From Diphasiastrum complanatum (Eukaryota; Streptophyta; Lycopodiopsida; Lycopodiales; Lycopodiaceae): a stretch of DNA of 64,000 bases. Below the pieces are notes generated by a model. It saw only the letters and a program-made list of their open reading frames with translations. It ran no database searches and had not been told where the DNA came from. Within the stretch, counting starts at the first letter, position 1. Each line of letters opens with the position of its first letter. A program made the position numbers and the translations under genes. The DNA lies in the NCBI GenBank assembly GCA_029204225.1, contig CM055107.1, forward strand, positions 22,014,178-22,078,177, read 5' to 3'. Shown here piece by piece: positions 58,980-64,000 of this stretch.

Positions 58980-59856
58980 ATGGCGACATCAAGCCCCATA
59001 CAAATACCCATCCTGCACAAAGGCTCGTTGCAGAAGCCTTTCTCTAAAAAACTTTCTTCACCAAATAGATGTGCCATAACGGATCGTCACAAAAAAGGGC
59101 GTCGCATGGTTAGAGCATACGTAGCACAAAATGTAAGGGATTCTTTTGCAACTCTTGGTATCAGTCCGGGAACCTCCAAGCAGGAGATCAAGTCAGCATA
59201 TAGAAGACTTGCTCTTCAGGTTTGTATGCATATCCAGAGTTGCATTGTAATAAACTAGTATTCTATTCCCTGTACATCGAACTTTAGATGGTTTTATTTG
59301 GATTGAATGTAGCTACGGCAAGCATCTCGGAGAGTTGTTCTTGTGGATGGGGCAGTACTATTTTGGCACTTCCTTGGGGAGTGGCCCTTTTATCTTTGGC
59401 TTCTTTTCCTGCAAAGCGTGCTTTTGTAGCTATGGTTTCAGATGAATCTGACTGAGCGATTTGGTTTGTGTAGTATCATCCGGATGTTTGCAAGGATGAC
59501 GGTTGTGGTAGCAAGTTCAAGCAGATCAAAACGGCCTACGAAGTACGTCGCATCTTATATCTTCCTTGATTTTAGTCTACTTAAATCCGTTCTGTACGTT
59601 GCATTTTTGTTTTGTTTACAGAAGTCGGTAAGATACTGAACGTGTACTTTATAAATTTATATTGCAGCACGCTATGAACGTGGAAACCTCTCTATTTGGA
59701 AGGAACATGGATGAGTTTAACTATGATTCTAGCTCAATCAGCTATGAAGGTCTTATGGGGGTGAATGATGATTCATGGGAAGACTGGGAAGAGTGGATGG
59801 GCTGGGAAGGTGCTGGTACAAGAGATTACACCTCGCACATCAATATCCATTTATGA
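58980..59856 (+). CDS. J8: J8 gene C: plastid DnaJ-class co-chaperone, three exons
   Basis: Exons are 58980-59219, 59474-59542 and 59668-59856, with GT-AG introns, giving 165 residues. The J domain begins around [22 protein letters not shown] lies at residues 82-84, and the Cys pair in [11 protein letters not shown] and the [18 protein letters not shown] tail are present. The predicted protein is the same as gene B in the mirror arm. The likely role is recruitment and stimulation of stromal Hsp70, as for Arabidopsis J8. Upstream DNA is shared with gene B for several kilobases, so B and C probably have identical promoters. Gene A shares only the last ~40 bases before the ATG. Confidence 0.92.
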
Positions 59857-61435
59857 TCTTTGATTTCCTTTTCCCACGCTGTACAGAAAAAATATATGAA
59901 ATTAGTATAGTCTATATTATAAAAAAATTCAGCACACGAGTGGCAACTGAACAATTTTGCTACCCATGGCTTCCAACTACATAGTCTTTCAGAAGGACAA
60001 TTGTACATAGGCTAACGAAAGTGCACTATTGTGCTCTCACAGTGGCAGTACAGAAAATAGAAATTGGGTAACTTGATACGGCCATCAAGTGAGACTTTTA
60101 CATCAATACACAAAATAATAACTTTTCAGCCCTTGATATTTCCAAGTTATAAGCAAGAGCATATTATAGGTACTGGTACATAAGTTCTCTTTGGGTTCTA
60201 AGAGAACTTTTTAAGTAGCATTCTCACCGAAAATATTTAATACTGGCAAAGAAAACAATTTATCACATTTTTCAATCAATCTGAGAGAAAAGGATGGAAA
60301 TGTTCAGGTTTAGAAGACTCCGGAAGATATTCTAAGGATGAAGAAACACGAAAGTGAATGAACATGATTCTTTGTATAGACTCACATTGCTTCCCATGAA
60401 GGATGTAATAGAAAAAGGGGGATCTAGCTGATTGGATTTCGCTATTATGTTTCTTACAGTGGGATGTGTTTTTCCACCGCTAGGAGACATCATAGCACAG
60501 CGTTTGTTTAAACCATGGAGATAAATGAAGTATTTATAAAAGGAAAAGAAATCTAACTGATTGTAATTCTATCTTATATACATGACATGATAAACTTCAA
60601 TGCAACAAAAAACTTACTCAACCCAAGAGCACAAGAATTTATCTTAATAACTTCATGCTTAAAACTAAGGGTTAGTTTTTAAGATCATCCATTTTTTTTT
60701 AACTCAAGTGAGGTCAAGCCAAAAGGAACAAGTAATGACAATATTGATCCATCTCAATTGAAGAACAAAAAGAACAGAAAAGTACATTTTTATCGCTTTT
60801 ATATAATGTCTCCTAGTCAATTGTTATATAAGCAATGTAAGATGGTGTAAGCACAAACTTGATATAACAACCTTCATTGTTGCAGTTATTGCTTTTTTAT
60901 AGATGACAAAAGGTGTGACCGATTTGAAGTCTTGGCTTTATGTTGTCCATCTTGTATAGTAAGAGTTGTTAAATGTAGAATTAGCATTGATAATTTTGGA
61001 GATTCGTCAGATAAGCGAATCGTAACAAATTTCAATTCAAATGGGTGGTTAAAGGCTTGTGGTTAGAGTCAGATATCGACAATGAATCCTCAAACTCTGA
61101 GGGGTCACGAAGATCATAGATCAACATAGAGACGAGGGAGTTCTCTCATTAGTATCGACTTTTTGGGCTTTGCTAACAAAAGTTTTTTCGAAAGGTGAAT
61201 GTCCATCAAAGCGTGGGTAGAATTGTTGATTGTCACCGGCAAGGTGTGGGCTCAAATCCCAACCATCGTGTAGCGACATCTTAGGAACTTGCTCCTCACA
61301 TGGCATTGACCACACGATGTTGCCATGTTGTATATGTTGTGTATAACCACCACTAGTTGCATAACTATCTTACTCAAAAATAAAAAAAGTGAATGTCAAA
61401 GACCGAGGCAAGAATAAAACAACTTGATCAAAATG
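59857..61435. other. Intergenic DNA, right arm
   Basis: Mirror of 27941-29520, with no supported gene. Small arm differences are visible here, such as a one-base indel near 60920 and substitutions and indels near 60320 and 60750. Confidence 0.5.
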
Positions 61436-61861
61436 ATCGACTCCATTCCCTTTAAGTGCAAATGCCAGCCAAATTGATATGTGAGAATTTATTCAAATGT
61501 TCATAAAAGAGTTTTCACATTTCCTTTTGAAATCAACTAGGTGCATTGAATAAGCCAGAAGGCAATACCTTATAAGAGAATGCAACTAATTAATTATAGA
61601 ATCTACTATCTTTCTCAACAATTTTGATCTTATTACTATTAGAGATCTCTTGTAGAAATGGAAAAATAAATGTTCTGTAGCAGTAAACTAATTTAGCTTT
61701 TGATTATGCACTACCCCCCTAGAATGTTGCATTCTTTTAGATTTAGTTACTAATAGTTCTCATTCTTTTGGGTTCTTTTTTATTTAAGGCAAAAACTAAA
61801 AACTACACCCATTTGCATGAATGAAATCCTCCTTGATCATCTTCTCAATCTTGGCCTTGAT
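61436..61861 (-). pseudogene. Ancient gypsy reverse-transcriptase relic (right arm)
   Basis: Mirror of 27515-27940, with the same LPSGLFNAPS string on the minus strand and the same stops. Confidence 0.6.
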
Positions 61862-63196
61862 CTATTATTATTCATACAATAACGCATTTGCTTGATTATT
61901 TAGTTACATTGTCGAATCGATGGTATGTTAAATGTTTAACACCACTTCAAGTTGTATTCTTCAAATGCCCATAGTCCAAGCAAAAACATCTTAAAATTGT
62001 AAAAACGTATCTTTCAAACTAGAACGATGTCCTTCAATTCATTTTCATAAAATCAAAATGCTTTTAGCTGGATTTGTCTACAATCTTATATTTATTTTCA
62101 CCAATGGTTCAACAAATAATATATAGAAATCCTCCAATGTAGCTAATTTCTACAGTATTTTCACACCTTCAACGACTTCATGAGAATTGGCCAATCGTTG
62201 TGCATTTAAATTTCCACTTTCATTATTCACCACAGATAGGAGTGATTCAAAAGTGTAGATATTAACTCGATTTTCTATTCTACCTTAATTCACAATACGA
62301 TGATTTTTCAGCCACATAAAACTTTTTTCACTTTCTACCAAGTTCTATCAAGCCAAATTGAATATTTTCCAAATTTAGTAGTAGGTAACAGCATAATTGC
62401 GAATTTCTCACCATTGTCAGAGAGATGATTTAACCAATATATAATCGGTGTATAAAGTATCAACACCAAAACTAGTTCAATCTCTTCCAATAGAGCTTGA
62501 TGTATTGATCTCTACTCTCCACGAAGAAAGAACTTGACAAATATATAATTCCTAGTCTTATTTGTCTATATTTTAGGATCAAATTAGGTTTTCTAAATAC
62601 ATTGTAGTTGATCTAACTCGATCCATTTCCCCCTCCATGATGAACCCTAGAGTTGGCACATGACAAGAAGTGGCACTTGGCCCTATGAAGATATTTACAT
62701 AGTCCTAGTTGTAGAATGACAGAGATTAAGAATTTGGCATTCACATCATACTGTTACAATAACCACAGACTAGCCTTCAAGGAGGACATTCTTGCATGTT
62801 CCAACTTGTGAGCTTGATTCTGAGTAAGTTTTTAACTTTACCATAAGTTATTAGCTACATTTAGCAGAAGTCTTATGTAATGTTTAACTAGAAGCAGAAC
62901 CTCCTTCAGGTGAAGTTGGCTCAGAAGAAAAGATTTTGATCATGATGCATGAAAAACAACTAAATGATGATACTTCATTTGACGTACATTGGCGTTATAA
63001 GGTTCTATCCTTATTGCATTATGATTGTTGATTAATTACTTCCCTGGAAACCTTACGACATTTGCAAGTGCCAACGTTTTTGTCAAGTACACCCGTATGA
63101 TCGGCTAAAGGTCTAACCTTACCTATTTAAGAAATGACGTGGCTTTCTGAGACCTTCTTTTAGCATATTGTGCACCTGTAAAAAAATCTGATGTTG
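61862..63196. other. Outer end of the right arm
   Basis: AT-rich, no gene seen. Identity to the left arm falls toward the end, with a ~17-base indel near 63030 and several substitutions. Confidence 0.5.
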
Positions 63197-64000
63197 AAGA
63201 ATGATGGGAGGACGTTTTATGAGAAAATGAGTTATCAATTGACTTAAATAATTCAATGAGCACTAAAAATTGGGAGGAGTTTGCTAGCTTTTGACAAGCA
63301 ATGTGCAAAGGCTTTCTTCTTCTCTGAAGTCTATATGTGATTAACTATTGCAATGAATCACTACATGCATATTCTTTCTGTAGAATACTTGATCAGACAG
63401 ATCTCGATTCTACTAACACAGTGTGCAGTTTACTTGACAAAGGATGAGCAAGCGACTTTTCTAAATCATTGATTATTCCTAGTTGTGTATCTTGTGCTTG
63501 ACTAGCCATATGAACTAAAATGGTCACTGCATTGAAATTTGACCCCTTTAAACAACTTAGTGTTTGTTCTAATAAGATGTGTGTTTGAAATCCACTGTCA
63601 ATTTATAAATGGTCCAATTCTTGACTAACATACAGTGCAACACCGATTTCCGTAGAAAAATTAGGTATAGATTTCTTGGGAAAAAATTTGGATAATTCTA
63701 CATGTACTCACTTAGTCATCTTATTAGTCTTAGAGGAAGACTTACTATATTGGTTCAGACAATATTTTACCAATTAATGTAGTGTGTAGTCCTCAATAAT
63801 TGACCCAAAAACTATTCAATTTAAACAAAGTGAACACATCCATGACTATATACATGGCAAATGGAAATTCCAAAGCTCACAATCACGAAGAGGAAGCTTA
63901 GTGCTCTCCTTTGCAAATGAGCCAAAAGATTCAAAAAATTGATGTCTCTTGCCTACTTATAGCCAATGCCCTGACTTAACTAAACATGACTATCTTGAAA
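63197..64000. other. Sequence beyond the palindrome
   Basis: No counterpart exists on the left side, where gypsy-1 inverted sequence begins instead. No gene or transposon motif is seen. Confidence 0.5.

Larger units (their letters stand above)
44608..63196 (-). repeat. Giant palindrome, right arm
   Basis: Reverse complement of 26198-42812. It is about 2 kb longer because it keeps the gypsy-2 primer site, the Copia-C gag N-terminus and the Copia-C 3' end. It lacks the 2.2-kb segment 37304-39492. The outer end at GTGCACCTGTAAAAAAATCTGATG (63173-63196) matches the left start at 26198. Confidence 0.95.

Noticed and set aside
26198-63196. Explanation of the palindrome as a missed hairpin-adapter read
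   Set aside because: The arms differ by kilobase-scale private deletions, a wrong-way patch and several percent substitutions inside, which a copied strand would not have. An assembly join of two haplotypes remains possible and is listed as a check.

Overview
The window looks like repeat-dense nuclear DNA of a land plant. The evidence is spliced GT-AG genes for a plant-type plastid J-protein (the AtJ8 class with its [15 protein letters not shown] tail), Ty1/copia elements primed by initiator Met tRNA, and Ty3/gypsy elements primed by tRNA-Asp. I cannot name the species. Divergence from the angiosperm J8 that I know and the mass of decayed LTR elements would fit a fern, lycophyte or other large-genome plant, but this is an inference. 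Only the three J8 genes look intact; every retroelement protein carries stops, frameshifts, truncations or mutated catalytic residues.

Layout. 1-2650: intergenic DNA passing into a degenerate low-complexity tract. 2653-9448: Copia-A (+, 5' LTR, leader, gag-protease), cut at 5389 by Copia-B (-, complete 3' LTR, pol, truncated 5' end). 9449-15350: two CT microsatellites, an 833-bp tandem duplication, a TCT run and a 100-bp tandem array upstream of J8 gene A. 15351-16237: J8 gene A. 18100-24520: gypsy-1 (-) with protease/linker, RT, RNase H, integrase, a motif-rich spacer and an unidentified extra ORF downstream of pol. Part of gypsy-1 is repeated in inverted orientation at 24941-26197, next to a copia-like LTR fragment.

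26198-63196: the main structure is one giant imperfect palindrome. The left arm (about 26198-42812) and right arm (about 44608-63196) are reverse complements around a 1.8-kb asymmetric centre. The outer arms (roughly 28-33.6 kb against 55.7-61.3 kb) keep a constant mirror sum near 89377 with rare differences. Each carries one J8 gene (B on -, C on +) with identical predicted proteins. The inner arms carry the same copia insertion (Copia-C), a decayed coding-like tract, and the 5' end of a gypsy element (gypsy-2). They differ by several percent and by kilobase-scale private deletions. The centre joins a gypsy gag (+) to a copia gag fragment (-).

History inferred from the sequence: gypsy-2 and Copia-C inserted first (the two Copia-C LTRs differ by about 6%). 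The locus was then duplicated in inverted orientation, the arms lost different pieces, and the outer gene-bearing parts stayed or became nearly identical. The left end of the palindrome coincides to the base with the end of the gypsy-1 inverted repeat, so the two rearrangements share a breakpoint.
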